DNA of 64,000 nt from Undibacterium pigrum (GTDB lineage: Bacteria > Pseudomonadota > Gammaproteobacteria > Burkholderiales > Burkholderiaceae_D): NCBI RefSeq assembly GCF_003201815.1, contig NZ_QJKB01000012.1, forward strand, positions 1 to 64,000, written 5' to 3'. The notes beneath the pieces were generated by a model. It searched no databases and had not been told where the DNA came from. It saw nothing but the letters and a program-made list of their open reading frames with translations. A program made the position numbers and the translations under genes. Positions 8,551 to 16,179 of the stretch are shown piece by piece; position 1 is the stretch's first letter, and each line of letters begins with the position of its first letter.

Positions 8551-9100
8551 GGGTAACCGACTCTCAAAAATCGCAACACGCACCGGCGACAAAGGTACGA
8601 CCGGCCTGGGTGACGGCAGCCGCGTCGCCAAAGACGCCCTGCGCGTACACGCCATGGGCGACGTGGATGAACTCAATTCTCAGATCAGCGTCCTGCTGTG
8701 TGAAGACATGCCAGAGCAGATGAAGCAGGAATTGTTTTCCATACAGCATGACCTGTTCGACATGGGCGGCGAACTCTGCATCCCCGGCTATACCATGATT
8801 ACTGAAACCCAGGTCGAAAGGCTCGATGCCCTGCTGGAAAAATACAATGCCGACCTGCCACCGCTAAAAGACTTCATCCTTCCAGGAGGCTCCCGCGCAG
8901 CCGCCATCGCCAACGTCTGCCGCACCGTCTGCCGCCGCGCAGAACGCGCCATCGTCAGCGTCGGCAATGCCGAAGCCATCAATGATGCCCCAAGACAGTA
9001 TATGAACCGCCTGTCGGATTTGCTGTTTGTGTTGTCGCGGGTGTTGAACCGGTATGCGGGCGGGAGTGATGTTTTGTGGGAGAAGGAGCGCCAGAGATGA
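8549..9100 (+). CDS. Cob(I)alamin adenosyltransferase, PduO type
   Basis: A 183-residue enzyme transferring the adenosyl group of ATP to reduced cobalamin or its precursor, giving adenosylcobalamin. The N-terminal ATP site TRTGDKGTTGLGD is at residues 10-22, and the helical bundle signature FILPGGSRAAAIANVCRTVC with RRAERAIV lies near 115-145. Length matches the family. The ATG at 8549 gives the standard N terminus (MGNRLSKIATRTGDKG). No cobalamin riboswitch-like element was recognised upstream. Divergent from the unknown gene at 7855-8409. Confidence 0.93.
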   Translation: MGNRLSKIATRTGDKGTTGLGDGSRVAKDALRVHAMGDVDELNSQISVLLCEDMPEQMKQELFSIQHDLFDMGGELCIPGYTMITETQVERLDALLEKYNADLPPLKDFILPGGSRAAAIANVCRTVCRRAERAIVSVGNAEAINDAPRQYMNRLSDLLFVLSRVLNRYAGGSDVLWEKERQR

Positions 9101-9183
9101 GTTCCGCATTCTGATTGAGCAGGCTGCAGCAAATATGCTGCTTGCGGAGTATGGTTATTTGAATGGCATTTTCTGGGCAATGA

Positions 9184-9582
9184 ATGATTAATTTGGGAAA
9201 TATCGAACTGCTTGTACAGAGGAAGCCAGTAGAGGATGCTTGTATTCTTGCCGTTGAGTCAGTATTGCAACTGCCTTTCCCTGAGGCCTACCTGCAGTTC
9301 TTAAAGCAAACCAATGGATTTGACGCAAACCTGTTGAGACTTTATCCGGTCGACGAACTAGTTGAAAGAAATTTGACTTATGAAGTCGGGCAGTATTGTC
9401 CAAATTTCATTAGCATCGGTGATGATGGCGGTGGACAGGCAATATTGATAAAGAGTGCATTGCTTGATGACACCAACGTTTATCTTGTTGGGCATGGCGT
9501 CATGAGTCCTGAATTTATGGAAATCATAGGCAATGACTTTCTCACCTGGTTAGAGTCAGGATGTCCGTTGCCTATTGAATAG
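9184..9582 (+). CDS. SMI1/KNR4 (SUKH) family protein
   Basis: A 132-residue protein with SUKH-superfamily features: PFPEAYLQFLKQTNG near the N terminus, FISIGDDGGGQAILI in the middle and an FLTWLESG ending. Many bacterial SUKH proteins are immunity proteins for polymorphic nuclease toxins, others are housekeeping. No toxin, deaminase, secretion adaptor or Rhs fragment is visible on either side, so an immunity role is only an inference. It lies 83 bases after the adenosyltransferase gene on the same strand. Confidence 0.8.
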   Translation: MINLGNIELLVQRKPVEDACILAVESVLQLPFPEAYLQFLKQTNGFDANLLRLYPVDELVERNLTYEVGQYCPNFISIGDDGGGQAILIKSALLDDTNVYLVGHGVMSPEFMEIIGNDFLTWLESGCPLPIE

Positions 9583-9657
9583 TCCTTTGAAGTTCTGGAT
9601 GCGATAGGTTCAGCTTATTGTTTGAATTTATCAAGTCATTCGCAAGCAGTCTGAATT

Positions 9658-11841
9658 TTATAATTTAAGCTCCATCCTCAACCCCACCCGCGTATAAGAC
9701 GAATTGATGGTACGTGTTTGCAAGGTGTTGCTGTTACCGCGGTATTCACTGATGCTCTCTGCTTGTGGGGCAAACAAATTATCCAGGTTCATGACCAGGC
9801 GCAGGCTGGGGTTGACAGTCCAGTTGGCGTTGGCTGTCAATGTGGTTTTGCGTGCTTCATAGGTTCTTTGTGTCAGGTTATTCCTGTACCAGTCGCCGGG
9901 TAGCCAGTTGGCATCAAGGTCTATCTTGACGGGCAAATCTGCCATGGTATAAGTCATGCCAAATTTGGCGCGCCAGGGGCTTTGGCCTTCCAGGCGGTTA
10001 TTGGGGCCGGGCAAATCACTCAGCACTGAATGTGCCCAACCCAGGCTGCCACGCAGGTCCAGTTTTGGGGCTGCCTTCCACAGGTCGCGTGCGGCAACAC
10101 GCCAGTCGACATTGATACCCTGCAATTCAGCATGGCCCAGATTGGCCGGGCGTTCTACATAGCGTGCCTGGTTGGCCCAGGGCAGGTTCATCAACAACAC
10201 TTCTGTGCCTGTCTTGCGGGCAATCTGGCGCGCATAGAGTTCCACGGTAATCTGACTATCTCTAGTCAGGCCATGCTCATACGCCAGGTTCGTGGCGATG
10301 GCACGCTCTGGTTGCAGCGCAGGATTACCCATGCTGTCTGGCGTATCTATCGTATTCTGACCGCAGCCAGACGTGATGGTGCATGGTGCAAAAGCGTTTA
10401 CTGACGGTTGTAGCATTAATTGATCGAGCTCCGGCGCCCTGAAACTTTGTGCCAGAGAAGCTCGCCAGCGGCGTTTTTGATCACCTTCCAGTTTTTTTGA
10501 AAAATGCAACGATGGTGACCACACCGTAAATGAAGCCTTGCTGTTGATATTGTATTCGTTGATCTTCAGCACACGGTCTTCTACCGACAGACCTGCGTTG
10601 AGGGCCAGATCTTTGTTGACACGCCAGTCGTCCTGTACAAATAGCCTGCGCGTTTCCTGGCTGGTATTGATGTTTCCACCAAGCAGACTGAGACTGGTAT
10701 CGGGCAGATTGTTCAACCAGTGTGTGTTGGTGATGTCCTGGTTTCCGTGCGTCAGTTGCAAGCCTGTTTTGAAATCATGGCCGCCACTGAAACTGGTTTT
10801 GTAATTCAGTGACAGGAAATAGCTGCTTTGATCAGTGCGATAGGCTTGCCGGCGCACAGCATAGTCCGTTGCCGTATCTTCGTCGCTGCGCCAGCTATCG
10901 TTCTTGATCTGCATCTGGTTAAAGCGGAAGATGGTTTCCAGTTGCCCGCTGTCTCCAGCATCATAAGACCAGGTCAGAGGCAGACTATATGAAGTCATTG
11001 GCGACGTTCCGTGCTGCAGTGCTTGTTGTTGCCTGCCATTACTCCAGTAACGCTGCTCACTCCTGTCATTGCTCAGCGTTATCCTGCCTATGTCCGGCCT
11101 GAAACTCAGGTTATTATTGGCATCGAGCTTGTAGGCCAGTTCACTGGATAGTGTCAGAAATTCGGTAGTGCGCAGGTTCTTGCGCACCGATTCAAACTGT
11201 GGCTGCAGTGTTGGGGCCGTTTGTACTTGTTCTGCATGACTGGCGCTTGGGCTGCGCTCATGCTTGGCCATGGTGTTCAGACTCAGGCTCAGTGGACTGT
11301 CAGGACTGAATTGATTCAAGTTCCAGCTAGCGTTTGCACCATATTCGCCAGTTACGGCAGTCGCACCCATACGCAATTGCTGCACATTCTTGCGTTCTAT
11401 TTTCCGGCTGATGATATTAATTGTGCCAGCAATGCCAAAGGGACCGGTTTCTGCCGTTGCAGATTTAATGATCTCGATTTTATCAACCTGGCTCAGATCG
11501 AGTTCCAGCGGGCTTTTTCCAGTCGGAGCCTGGCCGTCAATTAAAATTTGCGTATAACCCGGCAAGCCAAGCAGGCCCAGTCTGCCATCTTTGCCGACGC
11601 TGACGGCGGGTTCGCGCTTTAATATCTCACTGACATTTTGCAAGCCGCTATCGGCAATTTGCTTTCGTCCTATGATTAATTTTCCGGCGACAAAATCGCG
11701 GCTGGCTTCTATATCTGTCTGGCTGCCATTCACTACCACTTGCTGTACTTGTGGTGCCGCATGCGCTTTACTCGTTTCTTGCGACCATGCTGAAGCACTC
11801 ATCAGCAAGAGCCCCCATAAGAGTGTATCAGTAATTTTCAT
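9658..11841 (-). CDS. TonB-dependent outer-membrane receptor
   Basis: A 727-residue protein with a signal peptide ending near residue 20 (SASAWSQ), an N-terminal plug domain (about 35-150, with AVSVGKDGRLGLLGLPGYTQILIDGQ and the GTINIISR block) and a long beta-barrel C-terminal part ending SYTRVGLRMELKL. It should import a large ligand such as a siderophore, metal complex or oligosaccharide, powered by TonB-ExbBD. The ligand is not readable; no Fur box or cobalamin riboswitch was recognised. Two tiny exported twin-CX3C proteins lie directly upstream on the same strand (86 and 111 base gaps), which hints at a shared transcript. Confidence 0.9.
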   Translation of the reverse strand: MKITDTLLWGLLLMSASAWSQETSKAHAAPQVQQVVVNGSQTDIEASRDFVAGKLIIGRKQIADSGLQNVSEILKREPAVSVGKDGRLGLLGLPGYTQILIDGQAPTGKSPLELDLSQVDKIEIIKSATAETGPFGIAGTINIISRKIERKNVQQLRMGATAVTGEYGANASWNLNQFSPDSPLSLSLNTMAKHERSPSASHAEQVQTAPTLQPQFESVRKNLRTTEFLTLSSELAYKLDANNNLSFRPDIGRITLSNDRSEQRYWSNGRQQQALQHGTSPMTSYSLPLTWSYDAGDSGQLETIFRFNQMQIKNDSWRSDEDTATDYAVRRQAYRTDQSSYFLSLNYKTSFSGGHDFKTGLQLTHGNQDITNTHWLNNLPDTSLSLLGGNINTSQETRRLFVQDDWRVNKDLALNAGLSVEDRVLKINEYNINSKASFTVWSPSLHFSKKLEGDQKRRWRASLAQSFRAPELDQLMLQPSVNAFAPCTITSGCGQNTIDTPDSMGNPALQPERAIATNLAYEHGLTRDSQITVELYARQIARKTGTEVLLMNLPWANQARYVERPANLGHAELQGINVDWRVAARDLWKAAPKLDLRGSLGWAHSVLSDLPGPNNRLEGQSPWRAKFGMTYTMADLPVKIDLDANWLPGDWYRNNLTQRTYEARKTTLTANANWTVNPSLRLVMNLDNLFAPQAESISEYRGNSNTLQTRTINSSYTRVGLRMELKL

Positions 11842-11927
11842 TGATTTGGGTGTGAGCAGTATTTCACCGAACGAGGAAAGTATCTATTGTGAGTAAGGCT
11901 AAAATAGACTAGCCAGTTACCAGATTA

Positions 11928-12224
11928 TTAGTCAGGGTTGTATTGGCAAATGTCTCGACAAACTTGCTCAACCTTGTCGTACATTTTTTCAGTTTCTTCT
12001 TTTTCTTTTCTTTCCAGCTCTTGCAGTTTTTTAGGATCGGTTTCTTTTTCCTTTTCAGCGCGAATCTTCCTTAGTTGTTCACTATATTTTGGGACATCGA
12101 CAGGCAAGCTTGCATTGCAACGTTGTGTGCATTCGCTACGCGTACTCACTCTTCGTTCTTGGGCATAAGCACCTACTGTCGCAAATACTGCTGATACGAT
12201 GATTATTAGTAGAGGTTTTTTCAT
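11928..12224 (-). CDS. Exported coiled-coil protein with twin CX3C motifs
   Basis: A 98-residue protein with a clear signal peptide (LLIIIVSAVFATVGAYA, cleavage near residue 21). The mature part begins with a CTQRC motif, passes through a highly charged helical stretch rich in Lys and Glu (probable coiled coil), and ends with CRDIC. The two CX3C pairs at opposite ends of one long helix or hairpin resemble disulfide-stapled CHCH-like hairpins. The upstream in-frame start at 12299 is rejected because it would bury the signal peptide. No known family was recognised. It shares the twin-CX3C plan with the next gene upstream (12336-12506). Confidence 0.75.
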   Translation of the reverse strand: MKKPLLIIIVSAVFATVGAYAQERRVSTRSECTQRCNASLPVDVPKYSEQLRKIRAEKEKETDPKKLQELERKEKEETEKMYDKVEQVCRDICQYNPD

Positions 12225-12335
12225 TTTTATCTCGTAGTGCAAATTAATTTCTGCAAGAAAACCGAACAATAGATCTAACGAAAAGATTAGCTTGATCATG
12301 GAAATTAACTTCCATGATCAAGTCATGCACAAATT

Positions 12336-12506
12336 TTACAAAGAGGTACAGTAATCTACACACAGATTTACATATTCCCATCCATTTGCTTTAACACATG
12401 CGGCAATACATTTCATCTGAGGGGAAATTTCTTCCTTGTCTTTCCCCGCGTAAGCGGAAGAAAAACAGGCTAAAAAAACAAACATAAGTATAGATTTGCG
12501 CAACAT
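12336..12506 (-). CDS. Tiny exported protein with twin CX3C motifs
   Basis: A 56-residue protein: signal peptide MLRKSILMFVFLACFSSAYA, then about 36 mature residues containing CIAAC and CVDYC separated by 13 residues. A strong ribosome site (AAGGAGA, 6-7 bases before the ATG at 12506) fixes the start and shows that this small gene is real; the longer frame from 12539 is rejected. Four cysteines in a 22-residue span predict a disulfide-bonded helical hairpin or a metal site in the periplasm. Its neighbours are the longer twin-CX3C protein, a TonB receptor and, divergently, a DsbA/FrnE-like oxidoreductase. Confidence 0.75.
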   Translation of the reverse strand: MLRKSILMFVFLACFSSAYAGKDKEEISPQMKCIAACVKANGWEYVNLCVDYCTSL

Positions 12507-12752
12507 TATCGTCTCCTTTATTAGTTGACGGGGATGCAATGGTAATTAGATTGGTAATATATTGTCAATATAGAATAAAAATATATTTTCATAACAATAA
12601 GGTTTGGTCCACGCGCATTCTTTCCAGATATCAGCTTGCCGCTGACCTTGAATTGACAATAAATGCGCACATATGTGATCTCATACTGGTACTTAAGCTA
12701 CCAGACATTTGATAGCTGCGGCGCGCAGGCGGGTGGCGGAAAGAGGTAGAAA

Positions 12753-13400
12753 ATGAGTAAAGAGATCAGGATAGATTTTGTGTCTGATGTATCTTGCCCC
12801 TGGTGCATCATAGGGCTGAAATCACTGGAGCAGGCAATCGACAGGATAGGCGAAGACGTTGATGTCAAACTGCACTTCCAGCCATTTGAGTTAAATCCAA
12901 AAATGCCGGCAGAAGGTCAGGATATTGCCGAGCATCTGGCAGAAAAATATGGCGCAACAGCTGAGCAAACCGCCAGGAACAGGGAAATGATAAGGGCGCG
13001 TGGAGCAGAGCTGGGTTTTCAATTCAATATGGCTGCACGCAGCCGCATCTACAATACTTTTGATGCGCACCGCTTGCTGCATTGGGCTGAGTTGCAAGGC
13101 CATCAGCATGCCTTGAAAGTGGCGCTGTTTGAACTGTATTTCAGCAAGGGTGAGAGCCCGGCTTCACACGAGGCCCTGGTACGTCTGGCGGGTGAGGTGG
13201 GGCTTGATACAGAAGAGGCTGCACGCATTCTGGCTTCTGACACATATGCTGCCGAGGTGCGCGAACAGGAGCGTTTTTATCAGCAGCGAGGCATTAGTTC
13301 AGTACCAGCGATCATTATCAATGAACGTCATCTGATCTCTGGCGGTCAGCCACCTGAGGTATTTGAACAGGCATTGCGCCAGATTGCGGCGCAGACTTAA
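12753..13400 (+). CDS. DsbA-family oxidoreductase, FrnE-like
   Basis: A 215-residue cytoplasmic thioredoxin-fold protein with active site C15-P-W-C18 in SDVSCPWCIIG, the helical insert typical of FrnE and 2-hydroxychromene-2-carboxylate isomerase relatives, and a cis-Pro loop SVPAIIINE. Family members work as thiol oxidoreductases or isomerases, often in oxidative stress defence. The start follows AGAGG at 12743-12747. No signal peptide, so it is unlikely to fold the adjacent exported cysteine proteins directly. It converges with a peroxiredoxin-glutaredoxin gene across a strong hairpin. Confidence 0.9.
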   Translation: MSKEIRIDFVSDVSCPWCIIGLKSLEQAIDRIGEDVDVKLHFQPFELNPKMPAEGQDIAEHLAEKYGATAEQTARNREMIRARGAELGFQFNMAARSRIYNTFDAHRLLHWAELQGHQHALKVALFELYFSKGESPASHEALVRLAGEVGLDTEEAARILASDTYAAEVREQERFYQQRGISSVPAIIINERHLISGGQPPEVFEQALRQIAAQT

Positions 13401-13410
13401 AGAAGTAAGA

Positions 13411-13447
13411 CCATACGCCTTCATCCAGCAAGGATGAAGGTGTATGG
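13411..13447. terminator. Bidirectional hairpin between convergent genes
   Basis: CCATACGCCTTCATCC pairs with GGATGAAGGTGTATGG (16-bp stem with one G-T pair, 5-base loop), between the FrnE-like gene and the convergent peroxiredoxin gene. No strong T-run follows on either strand. Confidence 0.6.
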
Positions 13448-13487
13448 AGTTAATGACAGGATATCTGGTGCGTGCTCATGTACGAGC

Positions 13488-14222
13488 TCAACTACGAGCT
13501 TTAATCCACGCAGTGATGGCCGTGCCATCACCTATCAAGGCACCGTTGACAAACAGTTGCGGTGAAGTACCCTTGCCAGCAACCGCGGACAACAGGCGTT
13601 GACGCACATTGTCTGCCAGAGGCATTTCCAGATAATTCACACCGGCAGCATCGAGCTCCTCTTTTGCTTTTGCACAAAATGGGCAACCGACTTTGCTGAA
13701 CAGGGCAACTTGTTCAGGCTTGGCCGCTTTTGGTGCAATGTAGTCGAGCATGGTGTCTGCATCGGATACCAGGAAAGGGTCGCCTTCTACATCGGGTTCT
13801 ATAAACATCTTGCTGACCACGCCGTTTTTGACCAGCATGGAATAACGCCATGAGCGTTTGCCAAAACCCAGCGCAGACTTGTCAACCAGCATGCCCATGC
13901 CTTCGGTGAAGGTGCCGTTACCATCTGCAATCGGGCGCACCGCTGTCAAGCCCTGGTCCCGTGCCCAGGATTCCATGACGAAACCATCATTGACTGACAC
14001 ACACAAAATACTATCAACACCATTCGCCTTGAACAGACTTGCCAGTTCTTCGTAGCGAGGAAGATGGGTGGACGAGCAGGTAGGTGTGAACGCACCAGGC
14101 AAAGAGAAAACCACGACAGTTTTGTTATCAAACAATTCTGCGCTATTGGTGTTGACCCATTGATTGTTTTCGTGAAGCTTGAAATCGACTTGAGGAACTT
14201 TATTGCCTTCAAAATTTTGCAT
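13488..14222 (-). CDS. Hybrid peroxiredoxin-glutaredoxin (Prx5 type)
   Basis: A 244-residue fusion enzyme that reduces hydrogen peroxide and alkyl hydroperoxides with glutathione. The N-terminal Prx5 domain (1-165) has the peroxidatic cysteine C49 in LPGAFTPTCSSTHLP. The C-terminal glutaredoxin domain (about 170-244) has C180-P-F-C183 and the TSPQLFVNGALIGDG GSH-binding block. The fusion means that the glutaredoxin module recycles the peroxiredoxin in cis. A glutathione reductase gene occurs elsewhere in this window (43446-44807) and would close the cycle. Start and length match hybrid Prx5 proteins. Confidence 0.93.
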   Translation of the reverse strand: MQNFEGNKVPQVDFKLHENNQWVNTNSAELFDNKTVVVFSLPGAFTPTCSSTHLPRYEELASLFKANGVDSILCVSVNDGFVMESWARDQGLTAVRPIADGNGTFTEGMGMLVDKSALGFGKRSWRYSMLVKNGVVSKMFIEPDVEGDPFLVSDADTMLDYIAPKAAKPEQVALFSKVGCPFCAKAKEELDAAGVNYLEMPLADNVRQRLLSAVAGKGTSPQLFVNGALIGDGTAITAWIKARS

Positions 14223-14460
14223 GATATATCCTTGGTTTGAATAGGTCGCTGACGAGCTGGGGGGGAGGTAAACTGCTGATAGCAGGCGGCAGTCCAGAAT
14301 TTACTCAGCGACTGCACGGCGGCTTACATGCGCTGGCCCGGTGACATGATACCTTGAAGAAGACGGAGATTTGCAAAAATGGCAGGAATATGAATGTACT
14401 ATTTGTGTGTGATGCGCGAGACATTCAGGCAGATATTGATCAATCGCCAGAAAATAATAA

Positions 14461-14496
14461 AAAAGCCAGTTGACACATTGCTGTGCACTGGCTTTT
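14461..14496 (-). terminator. Intrinsic terminator for the secreted-protein gene
   Basis: On the minus strand, 19 bases after the stop at 14516, AAAAGCCAGT pairs with ACTGGCTTTT around a 16-base loop and runs into TTTTTTATTATTTT. Confidence 0.75.
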
Positions 14497-14515
14497 CTTC
14501 AGGTTCTTCGTGACT

Positions 14516-15079
14516 TTACTTTTTTTCGATCAGCAAGGAGTTGAAAAAGCGATCTGCGATTTCTTCTGCTTTTTTGTTCGAAGGCGCATGACCTATTTGC
14601 TGCAAGTAAATGGTATGCGGCGCTACATAGGCTTTCAAGGTGAAATCCTGGCCGTCCAGTCTGCCCTTTAATTGCTTGCCTTTGAGTTCAACGCTTGGCA
14701 GGACAATATCCACCCAGCCACCGTCTGTATCCAGTAAAAACTTTTTGATAAAGCCTCTGCGCAAATTGTCGAGCATGGTGTTGAGATAGGCCATTTCATA
14801 ACCCGCTGCAGATGGATCGTTGCGCTTAAATTCCAATATGCCCATCATCATCATGCAGCCTTCAGCTTCCATGGTATAGGTAGTGCGCTTATAGGGAGCT
14901 CCCTTGCGGTCTGGCAGGATTTCTTCAGTTTTTTCCGGCTTGTCCGCTGCCCAAAACTTCACTTGCTTGTCGTCGGTCGCGAAGCTTTGCCCTTCAGTAT
15001 CTGCTGCCTGCGACAGGCTGCAAAATAAAGAGCTGAGGACGAGCACCGCCAAGCCAATTCGATGGGTGAAGATATGCAT
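14516..15079 (-). CDS. Secreted protein of unknown function
   Basis: A 187-residue protein with a signal peptide (cleavage after SLSQA, about residue 25). The mature part is mixed alpha/beta and includes an unusual run of four methionines (GCMMMMG) near residue 76. I do not recognise a family. A single-gene transcript is likely, because an intrinsic terminator follows and a 376-base gap separates it from the divergent gene at 15456. The start is the first ATG ahead of the signal peptide. Confidence 0.7.
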   Translation of the reverse strand: MHIFTHRIGLAVLVLSSLFCSLSQAADTEGQSFATDDKQVKFWAADKPEKTEEILPDRKGAPYKRTTYTMEAEGCMMMMGILEFKRNDPSAAGYEMAYLNTMLDNLRRGFIKKFLLDTDGGWVDIVLPSVELKGKQLKGRLDGQDFTLKAYVAPHTIYLQQIGHAPSNKKAEEIADRFFNSLLIEKK

Positions 15080-15455
15080 ATTCGGTTCCTTTAATATAGC
15101 GACGAGACTATGATTGCTTGTTACTCAAATGTTCTTCTGACACGCATTGTGAAGACTATTACTGGACAGTGCCTGTCAAAATAAATCTGCGACTATTATA
15201 TGAATTAACTATAGTGACTGCCAAATACCAGGCGATAGGCGGCATAGGCAGGCGATATATGGCATTTGTGTTCCAGGGCCTTATTATTCAGTTGAGTTGC
15301 CAAAATGAGCATGCTCGCACAATGAGCCATGCCGCATGAAAGGATCAAATGAATTAGAGCTATAGCATGAGGCGCATGCCAGTTCATCTTGCGACTTTGG
15401 CTGGACTTGCTTTGGTATATGATTGATAAAAACAGTTAGTGCTCCTCTCACCTAT

Positions 15456-16143
15456 ATGCGCCTTTCCACCATAAATCTTGCCTTATTATTGAATTGCGTT
15501 CTGATACAGGCCCATGCCCTGACTGAAGATGAACGCATGTGCCGTGCTGGTCTGTACGCCGCCAATACGGTGCAAATGGAAATTGCCCGTGTTAAAGCAT
15601 CGCCTGGTGAAAAGCTTTATTTTATGAAGGACCACGATGCCTGTCCGGAAAAGGGAGATAGTTGCAAAGAGAAAGCCTATATTCTCAACGGCGACGAGGT
15701 ACTCGTCAGCAAACGTAGGGGGCAATGGGCCTGTGTCTGGTTTCATGGCGCCAAAACCGCGACAGTGGGCTGGCTGGATGCAGAGAAATTGCTCGGCAAA
15801 CCGTTAGTCCCAGGCAAACTGGATGACTGGTCTGGTGACTGGAATTTTTATAAAACAGGTTTCCTGAAGTTCAGAAAAGATGGTGCCGCACTGAAAGTAG
15901 AAGGGCAGGCGTATTGGCGCGGCTTGAACGACAATGTGCATACTGGCGACATCAGTGCCCGCATTACCCCGCAAATCACCGCAAAAAACAATGTTGCTCA
16001 GTTGAAAGATGGGGGAGGATCAATACTCCTGCATGGTCAACTTCAGCTTTTTGGGTGATTATCTGGTGGTGGCAGACAACAAAAACTGTGGTGGTGCAAA
16101 TGTCAGTTTTGATGGCGTATACCGGAAAACCAGGGCGAAGTAA
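15456..16143 (+). pseudogene. Frameshifted secreted SH3-like protein gene
   Basis: The first frame (signal peptide MRLSTINLALLLNCVLIQAHA, then an SH3-like segment ending near the words GQWACVWFHG...VGWLDAEKL) stops at 16058. Removing one G from the five-G run at 16011-16015 joins it to a second frame that reads DQYSCMVNFSFLGDYLVV, then DNKNCGGANVSFDGVYRK, and stops at 16143. The second segment looks like the natural cysteine-containing end of the protein, so the gene is probably frameshifted. A sequencing error in the homopolymer or phase variation are alternatives. The predicted whole product is about 228 residues, exported, function unknown. Confidence 0.7.
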
Positions 16144-16179
16144 TTCGGCATATTTTCACCCTGATTGTGGACTCGGCGA

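Noticed and set aside
11842-11927. Fur box or riboswitch before the TonB receptor
   Set aside because: Only 86 bases are available and no GATAATGATAATCATTATC-like word or structured aptamer was recognised.
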